A stretch of DNA of 64,000 nt from Kangiellaceae bacterium (GTDB taxonomy: Bacteria; Pseudomonadota; Gammaproteobacteria; Enterobacterales; Kangiellaceae). Both the position numbers and the translations under genes were made by a program. The notes beneath the pieces were generated by a model that saw nothing but the letters and a program-made list of their open reading frames with translations, made no database searches and had not been told where the DNA came from. Of the stretch, positions 1-8,449 are shown piece after piece. Within the stretch, counting starts at the first letter, position 1, and each line of letters begins with the position of its first letter. The stretch covers positions 45,054-109,053 of the forward strand of contig JAHRVB010000042.1 of NCBI GenBank assembly GCA_019090895.1, written 5' to 3'.

Positions 1-7
1 CTATTTG

Positions 8-20
8 TAGTATGATACCA
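8..20. promoter_or_regulatory. Candidate GntR operator upstream of the GntR gene
   Basis: TAGTAT-G-ATACCA is a near-perfect palindrome (5 of 6 paired positions). It lies inside the longer string TTGTAGTATGATACC, about 160 bp before the regulator. The string TTGTAGTATGA recurs on the opposite strand upstream of araB. It is probably an autoregulatory or neighbouring-promoter operator. The assignment rests only on recurrence of the motif. Confidence 0.45.
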
Positions 21-182
21 CCATTGGGCTTTCTAAATAAATACAATTCTAATTAATGTTAAAATGAACGCTGATATATCCATGTGTAATATTTATTCGT
101 TATTTCAATAGTGTAGAGGGTTTAAATAAGCTATGGTGTATTTGATTTTCTATATTAGATTAATATAAAAGGAAAAGGATGC

Positions 183-896
183 ATGGCATCAACGATGAGT
201 AAACGCCCACAAAGTATCCACAAATGGGTTGCGAGTGAGTTGGGTTCTCGGATTGTTAGTGGTACTTATAACCCCGGCGATTATATTCCAAACGAAACTA
301 AATTAGGTGAAGAGCTTGGAGTTTCAAGAACTGCTCTACGAGAGGCATTTAAAACTCTCACAGCAAAAGGCCTTATTGAATCGCGTCCTAAACTTGGCAC
401 ACGTATTAAAGAAAGAAAACAATGGAATATGTTTGATTCTGATGTACTAGAGTGGTTTTTTCAAACAGATCCTTCGTTAGAGTTCTATTCAGCGCTGTTC
501 GAAGTTCGCTGTGTGTTCGAGCCTGCGGCAGCAAAGTTAGCGGCTTGTAATCATTCTAAAGAGCAGGTCGATAATATGGCTGCTGCTTACAATAAAATGG
601 AAATTGCGAAGGTCGGTACTGATGAAGTATTTTCAAGTGACCTCGAATTTCATATGTCGATATTAGATGCAACAAATAATGATTTTTTCATTTCTTTAGG
701 TAAAACGATCCAAACGGCCTTGGCCGGGATTTTTCGATTAAGTAGCTCAACAGAACAAGAATATATTGATGCATTACCGGGACATAAGGCTATCTATAAA
801 GCTATTGAGAAAGGCGATGCTGCCGAGGCGGAAAAGCAAATGTTGCAATTGTTGGTTGAATCTGAAAAAAGCGTCAGAGGCGCAGTTGGAAAATAA
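183..896 (+). CDS. GntR-family (FadR/FCD subfamily) transcriptional regulator
   Basis: This is a 237-residue DNA-binding regulator. An N-terminal winged helix-turn-helix spans about residues 12-78 (ELGVSRTALREAFKTL is the recognition region, followed by the wing KGLIESRPKLGTRI). A helical FCD ligand domain follows from about residue 90, with conserved FEVRCVFEPAAAKLA and the likely metal-binding residues of DLEFHMSIL and PGHKAIYKAI. The length is typical of the subfamily. The ATG at 183 follows an AAAGGAAAAGG Shine-Dalgarno stretch. It heads the sugar-acid and transport genes, and no AraC- or AraR-type regulator is visible, so it is the best candidate controller of the arabinose locus. The effector is probably a sugar acid or a pathway intermediate; this is inference from family members such as UxuR and DgoR. 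Confidence 0.9.
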   Translation: MASTMSKRPQSIHKWVASELGSRIVSGTYNPGDYIPNETKLGEELGVSRTALREAFKTLTAKGLIESRPKLGTRIKERKQWNMFDSDVLEWFFQTDPSLEFYSALFEVRCVFEPAAAKLAACNHSKEQVDNMAAAYNKMEIAKVGTDEVFSSDLEFHMSILDATNNDFFISLGKTIQTALAGIFRLSSSTEQEYIDALPGHKAIYKAIEKGDAAEAEKQMLQLLVESEKSVRGAVGK

Positions 897-930
897 GTGT
901 CCATTCACCGACCAAATTGTTAAGTTCAAT

Positions 931-959
931 AAAACCAGTATTTAGTACTGGTTTTTTTT
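931..959 (+). terminator. Rho-independent terminator after the GntR gene
   Basis: A perfect 10-bp stem (AAAACCAGTA / TACTGGTTTT) with a 5-nt loop TTTAG runs directly into a T tract. It separates the regulator gene from the downstream catabolic operon, so the two are probably transcribed from different promoters. Confidence 0.9.
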
Positions 960-1031
960 GATCAAACACTATTCAACAAAGCTACTCACTGGCTCAAAGT
1001 GGTAAGTTTACTATTGTCGAATTTAATGTAA

Positions 1032-1048
1032 TTGTGTTATTGTATTAC
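1032..1048. promoter_or_regulatory. Candidate operator before the dehydratase operon
   Basis: TTGTGTTATTGTATTAC lies 23 bp before the dehydratase ATG. Its first 13 bases are identical to the reverse complement of an element upstream of araB (TTGTGTTATTGTAGTATGA, 32151-32169). The shared string in two arabinose promoters suggests a common regulator, probably the GntR protein. It is a weaker match to the TAGTAT palindrome than the other sites. Confidence 0.4.
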
Positions 1049-1071
1049 TAATAGTTCTTCAAGGTACTGTC

Positions 1072-2805
1072 ATGGGAAATAAAAGTAAGGCGAAACAACT
1101 CCGCTCAGCTAGTTGGTTTGGAAGTAACGACAAGAATGGTTTCATGTATCGAAGTTGGATGAAAAACCAGGGCATTCCAGATCACCATTTCCACAATAAG
1201 CCAATCATTGGTATTTGCAACACTTGGTCAGACTTAACACCTTGCAATGGGCACTTCCGTGAGCTTGCAGAAAAAGTAAAAAACGGCATCCGAGAAGCCG
1301 GTGGTATTCCTGTTGAATTTCCAGTTTTTTCAAATGGTGAATCCAATCTTAGACCTACAGCAATGTTAACTAGAAATCTAGCTGCAATGGATACTGAAGA
1401 GGCCATAAGAGGAAATCCAATTGATGGTGTGGTACTTATGGTCGGTTGTGATAAAACAACTCCGGCACTGTTAATGGGCGCAGCTAGTTGCGATCTGCCG
1501 ACAATAGTGGTCACTGGTGGGCCGATGTTAAATGGAAAACATCAAGGAAACGATGTTGGTTCAGGTACTTTAGTTTGGCAAACACACGAAGATTTTAAGG
1601 CTGGTAAAGTTAATATCGACGAATTTATGAGCGCCGAATCAGGTATGTCACGATCGACTGGAACTTGTAATACGATGGGCACAGCTTCGACTATGGCATG
1701 TATGGTCGAAACATTAGGTGTTAGCTTGCCTCATAATGCGGTAATTCCCGCTGTAGACTCTCGTCGTAGTGTATTAGCGCATATGTCTGGAATGCGGATT
1801 GTCGATATGGTGCATCAAGATTTGAAGTTATCAAAAATCTTAACTAGAGATTCGTTCATTAATGCCATAAAAGTGAATGCTGCCATTGGAGGGTCAACTA
1901 ACGCTGTTATTCATCTCAAAGCGATCGCGGGACGCGTAGGTGTCGAACTGCTATTAGCTGACTGGGTTCATGGTTATGATATTTCAACAATTGTTAATTT
2001 ACAGCCATCGGGAAAATATTTGATGGAAGATTTTTACTACGCAGGAGGCTTACCTGCTGTATTGAATAGTTTGGTAGAACAGAAATTAATAAAAGACACT
2101 TTAACTGCGAACGGTTTTGGGCTTCATGCGAACGTAAAGGGTGCTCCTTGCTACAATGACGATGTGATTTTACCTTACTCGCAGCCATTAGTTTGCAATG
2201 GCGGCATTCGAATTCTGAAGGGTAATTTGGCACCGCGAGGGGCTGTGATAAAACCATCTGCTGCCAGTAGGCACCTATTAAAACACAGGGGTAAAGCTGT
2301 GGTATTCGATAGCTTCGATCACTATAAACAGCGAATCAATGATCCAGACTTAGATATAGATGAAAACAGTATTATGGTGTTAAAAAATTGTGGCCCAAAG
2401 GGTTATCCGGGTATGGCTGAAGTGGGTAATATGGGGCTACCGCCAAAACTGCTTAAAAAAGGTATTAAAGATATGGTGCGTATTTCCGATGCGCGTATGA
2501 GTGGTACGGCTTTTGGGACCGTTGTACTTCATATATCGCCTGAAGCAAAGGAGTTCGGTCCACTAGCTGCAGTTGAAGATGGTGATTTTATTGAGCTAGA
2601 TGCCGATGAAGGTAGACTACACCTTGATTTAAGTGACGATAAGCTTGCAGCCAGACTGAGTCAACTTAAAGCACAAAGGAACGATTGCAAAACCGGTGGT
2701 TATTTAGAAATCTATCGAGAAAGAGTATTACAAGCCGACGAGGGGTGTGATTTCGACTTTTTAGTTGGTTGTCGGGGGGCAGAGGTTCCCGCACATTCCC
2801 ACTAG
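1072..2805 (+). CDS. IlvD/Edd-family sugar-acid dehydratase, probably L-arabinonate dehydratase
   Basis: This 577-residue enzyme probably dehydrates L-arabinonate to L-2-keto-3-deoxyarabinonate in the non-phosphorylative arabinose pathway. The three iron-sulfur cysteines are visible: Cys58 (TPCNGH), Cys126 (VGCDKTTPA) and Cys199 (GTCNTMG). This spacing is that of the characterised L-arabinonate dehydratase of Rhizobium. Ser477 in RMSGT is the expected catalytic serine. Related enzymes use D-xylonate, D-galactonate or D-fuconate, so the exact sugar acid is not proven. The neighbouring SDR sugar dehydrogenase, epimerase and arabinanases favour arabinonate. No SD-like match stands out, but the ATG suits the family length. 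It is the first gene of a probable operon continuing through yjfF. Confidence 0.88.
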   Translation: MGNKSKAKQLRSASWFGSNDKNGFMYRSWMKNQGIPDHHFHNKPIIGICNTWSDLTPCNGHFRELAEKVKNGIREAGGIPVEFPVFSNGESNLRPTAMLTRNLAAMDTEEAIRGNPIDGVVLMVGCDKTTPALLMGAASCDLPTIVVTGGPMLNGKHQGNDVGSGTLVWQTHEDFKAGKVNIDEFMSAESGMSRSTGTCNTMGTASTMACMVETLGVSLPHNAVIPAVDSRRSVLAHMSGMRIVDMVHQDLKLSKILTRDSFINAIKVNAAIGGSTNAVIHLKAIAGRVGVELLLADWVHGYDISTIVNLQPSGKYLMEDFYYAGGLPAVLNSLVEQKLIKDTLTANGFGLHANVKGAPCYNDDVILPYSQPLVCNGGIRILKGNLAPRGAVIKPSAASRHLLKHRGKAVVFDSFDHYKQRINDPDLDIDENSIMVLKNCGPKGYPGMAEVGNMGLPPKLLKKGIKDMVRISDARMSGTAFGTVVLHISPEAKEFGPLAAVEDGDFIELDADEGRLHLDLSDDKLAARLSQLKAQRNDCKTGGYLEIYRERVLQADEGCDFDFLVGCRGAEVPAHSH

Positions 2806-2858
2806 GATCATTTTTATACTTTATAATGAAATGAATCATGTTTACCAAAGGTTTTATT

Positions 2859-3629
2859 ATGAAATTGAGTAATCGTTATCCAAGTCTTAAAAATAAGACT
2901 GTTTTTATTAGCGGTGGTGGTTCTGGAATTGGGGCGCATCTTGTTGAGTCGTTTGCTCGACAAGGAGCGAAAATTGCTTTCGTTGATATTTTAAAAGACG
3001 AGTCGATAGCCTTGGTCAAAAGGTTAGAGTTAGCGATACCAAATTCAATTATAAGATACTTTGAATGTGACCTTTTTAACATTGATTTATTGCAGAAAAT
3101 TATCGCTGAAGTTGCACTGCAATTAGGGAGTATTTCAGTATTAGTTAATAATGCAGCAAGCGATACTCGTCATAATATAAAGAATATCACGCCCGATTAT
3201 TGGGATGACAGAATGAATATTAATTTAAAACACTACTTTTTCGCCATACAAGCCGTACAGCAGCAAATGATCAGTATGGGAAACGGTAGCATTATCAATA
3301 TGGGCTCGATGTGTTGGCATGAATGTCAAAGTGGTATGCCCGGATATTCTGCTGCTAAGGCGGGTGTCGTAGGACTAACGCGGGGCTTAGCGAAAGATTT
3401 GGGCCAACATAAAATTCGCATTAATACGATTACCCCGGGCTGGGTTATGACTGATAGACAATTGAGCCATTGGGTCAATGAAAATACTGAAAAGAAAATA
3501 GCAGAAAATCAGTGCTTAAAAGATTACGTAATGCCTGAAGATATAGCGGCGATGGCGCTATTTTTAGCGTCTGATGATAGTAGGCACTGTACCGCACAAG
3601 ATTTTATCGTTGATGGCGGTTGGATTTAA
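2859..3629 (+). CDS. SDR-family sugar 1-dehydrogenase (XylB-like; probable L-arabinose 1-dehydrogenase)
   Basis: This short-chain dehydrogenase closely resembles Caulobacter D-xylose 1-dehydrogenase XylB in its N-terminal YPSLK and GGGSGIGA nucleotide motif, the NNAASDTRH region, GSMCWH and the C-terminal DGGW end. The catalytic Tyr-x3-Lys is in YSAAK. It would oxidise an aldopentose to its lactone, feeding the lactonase and dehydratase of this locus. The open frame extends to an ATG at 2838. The ATG at 2859 has AAAGG 7 nt upstream and gives MKLSNRYPSLK, so I prefer it (256 residues). It lies 53 bp after the dehydratase and is probably co-transcribed. Substrate choice between L-arabinose, D-xylose and D-galactose is open. 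Confidence 0.85.
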   Translation: MKLSNRYPSLKNKTVFISGGGSGIGAHLVESFARQGAKIAFVDILKDESIALVKRLELAIPNSIIRYFECDLFNIDLLQKIIAEVALQLGSISVLVNNAASDTRHNIKNITPDYWDDRMNINLKHYFFAIQAVQQQMISMGNGSIINMGSMCWHECQSGMPGYSAAKAGVVGLTRGLAKDLGQHKIRINTITPGWVMTDRQLSHWVNENTEKKIAENQCLKDYVMPEDIAAMALFLASDDSRHCTAQDFIVDGGWI

Positions 3630-3663
3630 ATTCAACAAAATTTAAAAACTTATTGAGAGAGTA

Positions 3664-4737
3664 ATGATTAGAAGTTCAAATCAATTAACTATTTCCGAAA
3701 GGCAAATAAATAATGAAAAACTGTTAGCACCGATCAATCTAGTGACATTGACAAATACCGTTGGTTTAACAGTCACACTATCCGATTTAGGGGCCGCTAT
3801 ATGGTCTGTAACATTACCGAGCTCTAATAATTCCAACGACGATTCGATTGACGTCGTTTTAAATTATAAAAAATTGGAAGACAGAGTTAAGAATCCTAAT
3901 TATTTTGGTGTTACCGTGGGTCGCATCGCTAATCGAATTGGTGGCGCTTCATTCAGTCTGGCAGGGAAAACTATTTCGCTTATTCAAAATGACGGGAAGA
4001 ATCAGCTACACGGTGGACCTGAGGGGATTAGTACAAATACCTGGCAATATGAAACAAAAAAGTCCGAAGATGCAGTAGCCGTGATATATCGATTGAGTAG
4101 TGCCGGCGGGGAGCAAGGTTTCCCTGGTAATTTGGAAATCGAATTAGAATATCGCTTGAATGATAAGAATGAGCTCTCGTTAAGTTATAAAGCGACGACC
4201 GATCAAACTACACCGGTATGTCTAACTAATCATGCCTACTGGAATATCGCAGGAACAAATACCGAAAATGTATTAGCGTTAGAGCTACAAATAAATGCAA
4301 ACAAGATCTTATCGTTAGATGAAGAACAAATTCCAGACGGGAAGTTTATTTCGGTCAAGAATAGCGCATTTGATTTTAATCAAAAAAAAGAAATTGGTAA
4401 AAATATTGGCGACTTAGCTAATGGTTATGACCATTATTATATTGCTAATCGCAAAGATTGTCAGTCGCTAACTAAAATCGCCAGCCTGCGAGATCCATCT
4501 TCTGGACGTGAAATGGAAATATTAACTACTGAGCTAGGACTACAGTTTTATAGTGGTAATTTTCTCGATGGTAGTATTATGGGGGCGCAAGATAAACCTC
4601 TCGCCAGATATATGGGTTTATGCCTAGAGACCCATAGTTATCCTAATGCGGTGAACCACTCACATTTTCCGAGTGTATTACTAAATGCGGGCGAGGAGTA
4701 TCGACAGACCACAGTCCATCGCTTCATTAATCTCTAG
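3664..4737 (+). CDS. galM: Aldose 1-epimerase (GalM family)
   Basis: This 357-residue mutarotase interconverts alpha and beta anomers of free sugars. Family motifs are present: GRIANRIGGA, QLHGG, the catalytic-histidine region NHAYWNIAG, and CLETHSYPNA with the catalytic glutamate near the C terminus. No signal peptide is seen, so it acts in the cytoplasm. GAGAG precedes the ATG. In an arabinan locus it could equilibrate the arabinose released by alpha- and beta-specific glycosidases so that either the isomerase or the 1-dehydrogenase receives its preferred anomer. The substrate need not be galactose. Confidence 0.9.
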   Translation: MIRSSNQLTISERQINNEKLLAPINLVTLTNTVGLTVTLSDLGAAIWSVTLPSSNNSNDDSIDVVLNYKKLEDRVKNPNYFGVTVGRIANRIGGASFSLAGKTISLIQNDGKNQLHGGPEGISTNTWQYETKKSEDAVAVIYRLSSAGGEQGFPGNLEIELEYRLNDKNELSLSYKATTDQTTPVCLTNHAYWNIAGTNTENVLALELQINANKILSLDEEQIPDGKFISVKNSAFDFNQKKEIGKNIGDLANGYDHYYIANRKDCQSLTKIASLRDPSSGREMEILTTELGLQFYSGNFLDGSIMGAQDKPLARYMGLCLETHSYPNAVNHSHFPSVLLNAGEEYRQTTVHRFINL

Positions 4738-4773
4738 TTAACAATTTCTTTTAGGTAATTCTTTTAATACGCA

Positions 4774-4790
4774 AAGCGTGACTAACGCTT
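4774..4790 (+). other. Small intra-operon hairpin before ytfQ
   Basis: AAGCGT-GACTA-ACGCTT forms a 6-bp stem with a 5-nt loop in the 64-bp gap before the binding-protein gene. It is not followed by a T tract, so it is not a clear terminator. It could stabilise or process the mRNA so that the binding protein is made in excess. Confidence 0.3.
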
Positions 4791-4810
4791 AATAAACAAA
4801 GGTGAGCACA

Positions 4811-5746
4811 ATGTATATTCGTATTACGATAGCACTAATGCTAATGCTAGTCAGCAACATGGCTTTGTCTATAACGATTGGTTTCTCGCAAGTCGGCTCA
4901 GAAAGCGGTTGGCGAACTAGTTTTAGTGAATCAGTAAAAGCAGAAGCGAAAAAGCGGGGTATCAATTTGAAATTTAGTGACGCCCAACAAAAGCAAGAAA
5001 ATCAAATTAAAGCCGTTCGCAGTTTCATCGCACAGGGTGTTGATGCCATTGTGATAGCACCGGTCGTGGAAACAGGTTGGAAACCTGTTTTAAAGGAAGC
5101 TAAACGAGCTCGCATTCCGGTCGTGATCGTAGATCGAAATATTAGAGTCAAACAACAGTCACTATTTTTAACTCGAATTGCTTCCGATTTTGTTGAAGAA
5201 GGTCGCAAGATCGCAACTTGGTTGATGGGACAAACAGATGGTAAATGTGCGATTGTAGAGTTGCAAGGGACCGTAGGCGCAACTGCGGCAATCGACCGCG
5301 CTAAGGGATTTAATAGTGTCATAAACAACTATCCTGAAAGTAAAATAATACGTAGTCAAACTGGAGAGTTTACTCGAACTAAAGGTAAAGAAGTTATGGA
5401 GAGTTTCTTAAAAGCAGAACAAAGCGGAAAGAATATCTGTGCTGTTTGGGCTCACAATGATGAAATGGCACTCGGTGCGATCCAAGCTATAAAAGAAGCA
5501 GGTTTAAAACCAGGTACCGATATATTAGTAGTCGCAGTCGATGGAGTGCCTGATTATTTTAAGGCAATGGTTGACGGAGATGCTAACGCAACAGTTGAAC
5601 TAAGTCCGCATTTAGGAGCGCCATCATTTGATGCCATTAGCGCACATTTAAATGGTCAGAAAGTGGATAAATTAATCAGTACTACTGGCGAACTATTTAC
5701 TCAAGAGACTGCTGAAGCTGAATATAAAAAAAGACGTTTGCATTAA
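4811..5746 (+). CDS. ytfQ: Periplasmic furanose-binding protein of an ABC importer (YtfQ-like)
   Basis: This type I periplasmic binding protein closely resembles E. coli YtfQ over its full length: IGFSQVGSESGWR, QQKQENQIKAVRSF, IAPVVETGW, ELQGTVGATAAIDR, KGKEVMESF and VDGVPDYFKAM. The N terminus MYIRITIALMLMLVSNMALS is a cleavable signal peptide. The longer frame begins at a GTG (4802) that overlaps the AAAGGTGAG ribosome site, so the ATG at 4811 is preferred. YtfQ of E. coli binds galactofuranose. Here arabinofuranose released by GH43 and GH127 enzymes is the obvious candidate, by context only. The ATPase and both permeases follow. Confidence 0.93.
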   Translation: MYIRITIALMLMLVSNMALSITIGFSQVGSESGWRTSFSESVKAEAKKRGINLKFSDAQQKQENQIKAVRSFIAQGVDAIVIAPVVETGWKPVLKEAKRARIPVVIVDRNIRVKQQSLFLTRIASDFVEEGRKIATWLMGQTDGKCAIVELQGTVGATAAIDRAKGFNSVINNYPESKIIRSQTGEFTRTKGKEVMESFLKAEQSGKNICAVWAHNDEMALGAIQAIKEAGLKPGTDILVVAVDGVPDYFKAMVDGDANATVELSPHLGAPSFDAISAHLNGQKVDKLISTTGELFTQETAEAEYKKRRLH

Positions 5747-5800
5747 GGGTGGGGCTGTGAAAAGTCAAATGAATCAACAAACTAATATAGGTGGTGTTTT

Positions 5801-7303
5801 GTGACTGCTGTTTTAGAATTAAAAAATATTAGTAAAATTTATCCAGGAGTGAAGGCATTAGAAGACGTTGGATTGCAACTTTTTTCTGGTGAAGTACATG
5901 CTTTACTCGGTGAAAATGGTGCCGGTAAATCAACTCTTGTTAAGGTTATGACCGGTGCGGAAATAAAAAGTAAGGGAGATATTATTTTTCAAAAAAAAAC
6001 TTATAACTTTTCAACACCGATAGAAGCACAACAAGTCGGAATTAGTACCGTCTACCAAGAGGTAAACTTGCTTCCGAATTTGTCCGTCGCGCAAAATCTA
6101 TTCTTGGGACATGAGCCAAAACGTTTTGGTTTTATAGATCATAGTCTAATGGTTAAGAAAGCAAAGCAGTTGTTAACACGCTTTAATCTAGATATTGATG
6201 TAACTGTTGACTTGTCTAGCTATTCAGTTGCTGTACAACAATTGATAGCGATCGCGCGAGGCATAGCTATGTCTGCTCAAGTACTAATTCTAGATGAGCC
6301 GACAGCTAGTTTAGACGCAGATGAGGTTAAGGTTTTATTCAAAGTAATGAATCAATTGAAGTCGGAAGGTGTTGCAATCGTTTTTATTACCCACTTTTTA
6401 GACCAAGTCTATCAAATTAGTGATCGCATCACTGTGTTACGAAACGGAAAAAAAGTGGGTGAGTACATAACTGATAAATTACCCCAACCTAAACTAGTTG
6501 AGGCGATGTTAGGTAAGGAACTCAAAGAACTGACGGGTAGTCACAGGGCAGAAAGTTCCATGACTCAAAAGAGAGAAAACGAAAAATTGCTTCGCATGGA
6601 AAATGTTAGTAGCAAAGGCTCTATTCAACAGTTTGATCTTGATGTGTCTAAGGGACAAGCTGTAGGGTTGGCGGGTCTATTGGGTTCAGGAAGAACAGAA
6701 GTATGTAAGGCATTGTTTGGTATCGATAGATTGAATGAAGGTCGTATAACTTTAGCCGGGTTGAAACTAAGATTATCGCAGCCTAGCGATGCTATACACG
6801 CAGGCATCGCATTATGCCCAGAAGATCGTAAAACCGATGGGATAATTGGACCACTTTCTATTCGAGAAAACATCACTTTAGCTTTACAAGCTCGTTTAGG
6901 GTGGTGGCGATATTTATCTAAACAAAAAAGTCAGATACTGGCCGATTTATATATCGAAAAACTACTTATTGCGACACCGGATGCGGACAAGCCCATCAAT
7001 CAGTTGAGTGGTGGCAATCAACAAAAAGTTATTCTGGCGCGTTGGTTAGCAATTGAACCATCCTTATTGATTTTAGATGAGCCCACTAGAGGAATCGATA
7101 TAGGCGCTCACGCTGAAATTCTTTCATTGATTAACTCTCTTCGCAAAGGCGGTATGTCACTGTTAGTGACATCGTCGGAATTAGAAGAGTTAGTCGCGTT
7201 TGCCAGTAAAGTTGTGGTTATGCGAGATAGAAAAAAAGTTAAAGAGCTTAGCGGTCATGAATTAACTTCACAACATGTGATGACAGCTATTGCGGAGGGG
7301 TAA
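5801..7303 (+). CDS. ytfR: Sugar ABC transporter ATPase, two nucleotide-binding domains (YtfR-like)
   Basis: This 500-residue protein has two fused ABC domains, as is usual for sugar importers of the CUT2 class. The first has Walker A GENGAGKST, a degenerate signature near SSYSVAVQQ and Walker B LILDEPTASLD. The second has a degenerate Walker A (LGSGRTEV), a good signature LSGGNQQK and Walker B LILDEPTRGID. One active and one degenerate P-loop is normal for this class. The GTG start at 5801 has AGGTGG 6 nt upstream. It powers import through the two permeases that follow with no gap. Confidence 0.95.
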   Translation: MTAVLELKNISKIYPGVKALEDVGLQLFSGEVHALLGENGAGKSTLVKVMTGAEIKSKGDIIFQKKTYNFSTPIEAQQVGISTVYQEVNLLPNLSVAQNLFLGHEPKRFGFIDHSLMVKKAKQLLTRFNLDIDVTVDLSSYSVAVQQLIAIARGIAMSAQVLILDEPTASLDADEVKVLFKVMNQLKSEGVAIVFITHFLDQVYQISDRITVLRNGKKVGEYITDKLPQPKLVEAMLGKELKELTGSHRAESSMTQKRENEKLLRMENVSSKGSIQQFDLDVSKGQAVGLAGLLGSGRTEVCKALFGIDRLNEGRITLAGLKLRLSQPSDAIHAGIALCPEDRKTDGIIGPLSIRENITLALQARLGWWRYLSKQKSQILADLYIEKLLIATPDADKPINQLSGGNQQKVILARWLAIEPSLLILDEPTRGIDIGAHAEILSLINSLRKGGMSLLVTSSELEELVAFASKVVVMRDRKKVKELSGHELTSQHVMTAIAEG

Positions 7304-8449
7304 ATGAATACATCTGAACATGTTTTATCGAACGGTCCAGAAAAACCAGACGTTAACTCGATAAACCAATCGGCAGAAGATGTTGTAAAAACTACTACTG
7401 CTACGGAATCAAAGCTTTCTATAGACGGTTCTTCAAGATACCAAGCTGGAACTAACAGCAATATTGGTCGATATCTATGGCCTTGTTGTGCATTAGTTTT
7501 GCTGTTGGTTGTTAATTTATTTTTGGATGCCAGTTTTTTTTCTATTACATATCAAGATGGTAGGTTATATGGTTCTCTTATTGATATTTTAAACCGCTCC
7601 GCACCTGTTGCGTTGTTAGCTATTGGTATGAGTTTAGTTATCGCAACTGGAGGTATCGATTTATCAGTAGGGGCTGTGATGGCAATCGCAGGCGCAGCTT
7701 GTGCAAATTTGCTATTGATTCCAGATATTAGCGTTGCTACAGTTATTATGGTGGGTCTTGCTGTCGGTATATTGGCTGGGGTTATCAATGGTTCTCTAGT
7801 TAGTTATTTGGGCATACAGCCAATTGTTGCAACTCTTTTATTAATGGTGGCCGGGCGAGGAGTTGCACAGCTTATCAATCAAGGCCAAATAGTTACTTTT
7901 CAAAATGATGCTTTTTCCTTTATTGGCGTCGGAAATTGGTTAGGCTTGCCGATGCCAGTTTGGTTAGTGTTATCTACGTTGGCCGTCTGTCAGTTGTTAC
8001 TGCGTAGAACTGCTCTTGGACTTTTCATAGAATCAGTTGGATGCAATGCGAGTGCAAGTCGATACTTGGGGATCAATGATAAGAGTATTAAGGTGTTTGC
8101 GTATTCTGTGGCAGGATTGTGTGCTGGTCTTGCCGGGATGATCACTACGGCAGACATTCAGGGGGCCGATGCTAATAACGCGGGTTTATGGTTAGAGCTT
8201 GATGCAATATTAGCCGTCGTAATAGGTGGGGCATCATTAGTCGGAGGACGTTTCTCATTATTGTTATCAGTAATCGGTGCACTAGTAATTCAAACCTTAG
8301 CCACTACTATTATCATTAGTGGATTACCAGCCAAGTTTAATCTGTTGATTAAAGCACTAGTGATCCTAATTGTTCTACTGCTGCAATCAGAAAAGTTTCG
8401 AAATCAATGTAAACAATTAGTTTCAATAAATAAGAAGAGAGAAGTCTAA
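7304..8449 (+). CDS. ytfT: Sugar ABC transporter permease (YtfT-like) with N-terminal extension
   Basis: This CUT2-class inner-membrane permease is 381 residues long. The segments QDGRLYGSLIDILNRSAP and GGIDLSVGAVMAIAG match YtfT closely. Many hydrophobic membrane spans start at about residue 56. The first 50 or so residues are hydrophilic and Ser/Thr/Asn/Asp-rich and have no counterpart in E. coli YtfT (about 341 residues). The ATG follows the ytfR stop codon immediately and has GGAGGGG upstream, so the extension is probably translated. It forms the membrane channel together with YjfF. Confidence 0.92.
   Translation: MNTSEHVLSNGPEKPDVNSINQSAEDVVKTTTATESKLSIDGSSRYQAGTNSNIGRYLWPCCALVLLLVVNLFLDASFFSITYQDGRLYGSLIDILNRSAPVALLAIGMSLVIATGGIDLSVGAVMAIAGAACANLLLIPDISVATVIMVGLAVGILAGVINGSLVSYLGIQPIVATLLLMVAGRGVAQLINQGQIVTFQNDAFSFIGVGNWLGLPMPVWLVLSTLAVCQLLLRRTALGLFIESVGCNASASRYLGINDKSIKVFAYSVAGLCAGLAGMITTADIQGADANNAGLWLELDAILAVVIGGASLVGGRFSLLLSVIGALVIQTLATTIIISGLPAKFNLLIKALVILIVLLLQSEKFRNQCKQLVSINKKREV

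Noticed and set aside
1182..1514. Reverse-strand frame inside the dehydratase, and many similar frames opposite other genes
   Set aside because: They lie opposite well-supported genes with clear family motifs, and their own peptides show no recognisable domain or ribosome site.
4774..4790. Terminator between the epimerase and ytfQ
   Set aside because: The hairpin has no T tract and is only 6 bp. Genes on both sides act together, so an operon-internal structure is more likely.
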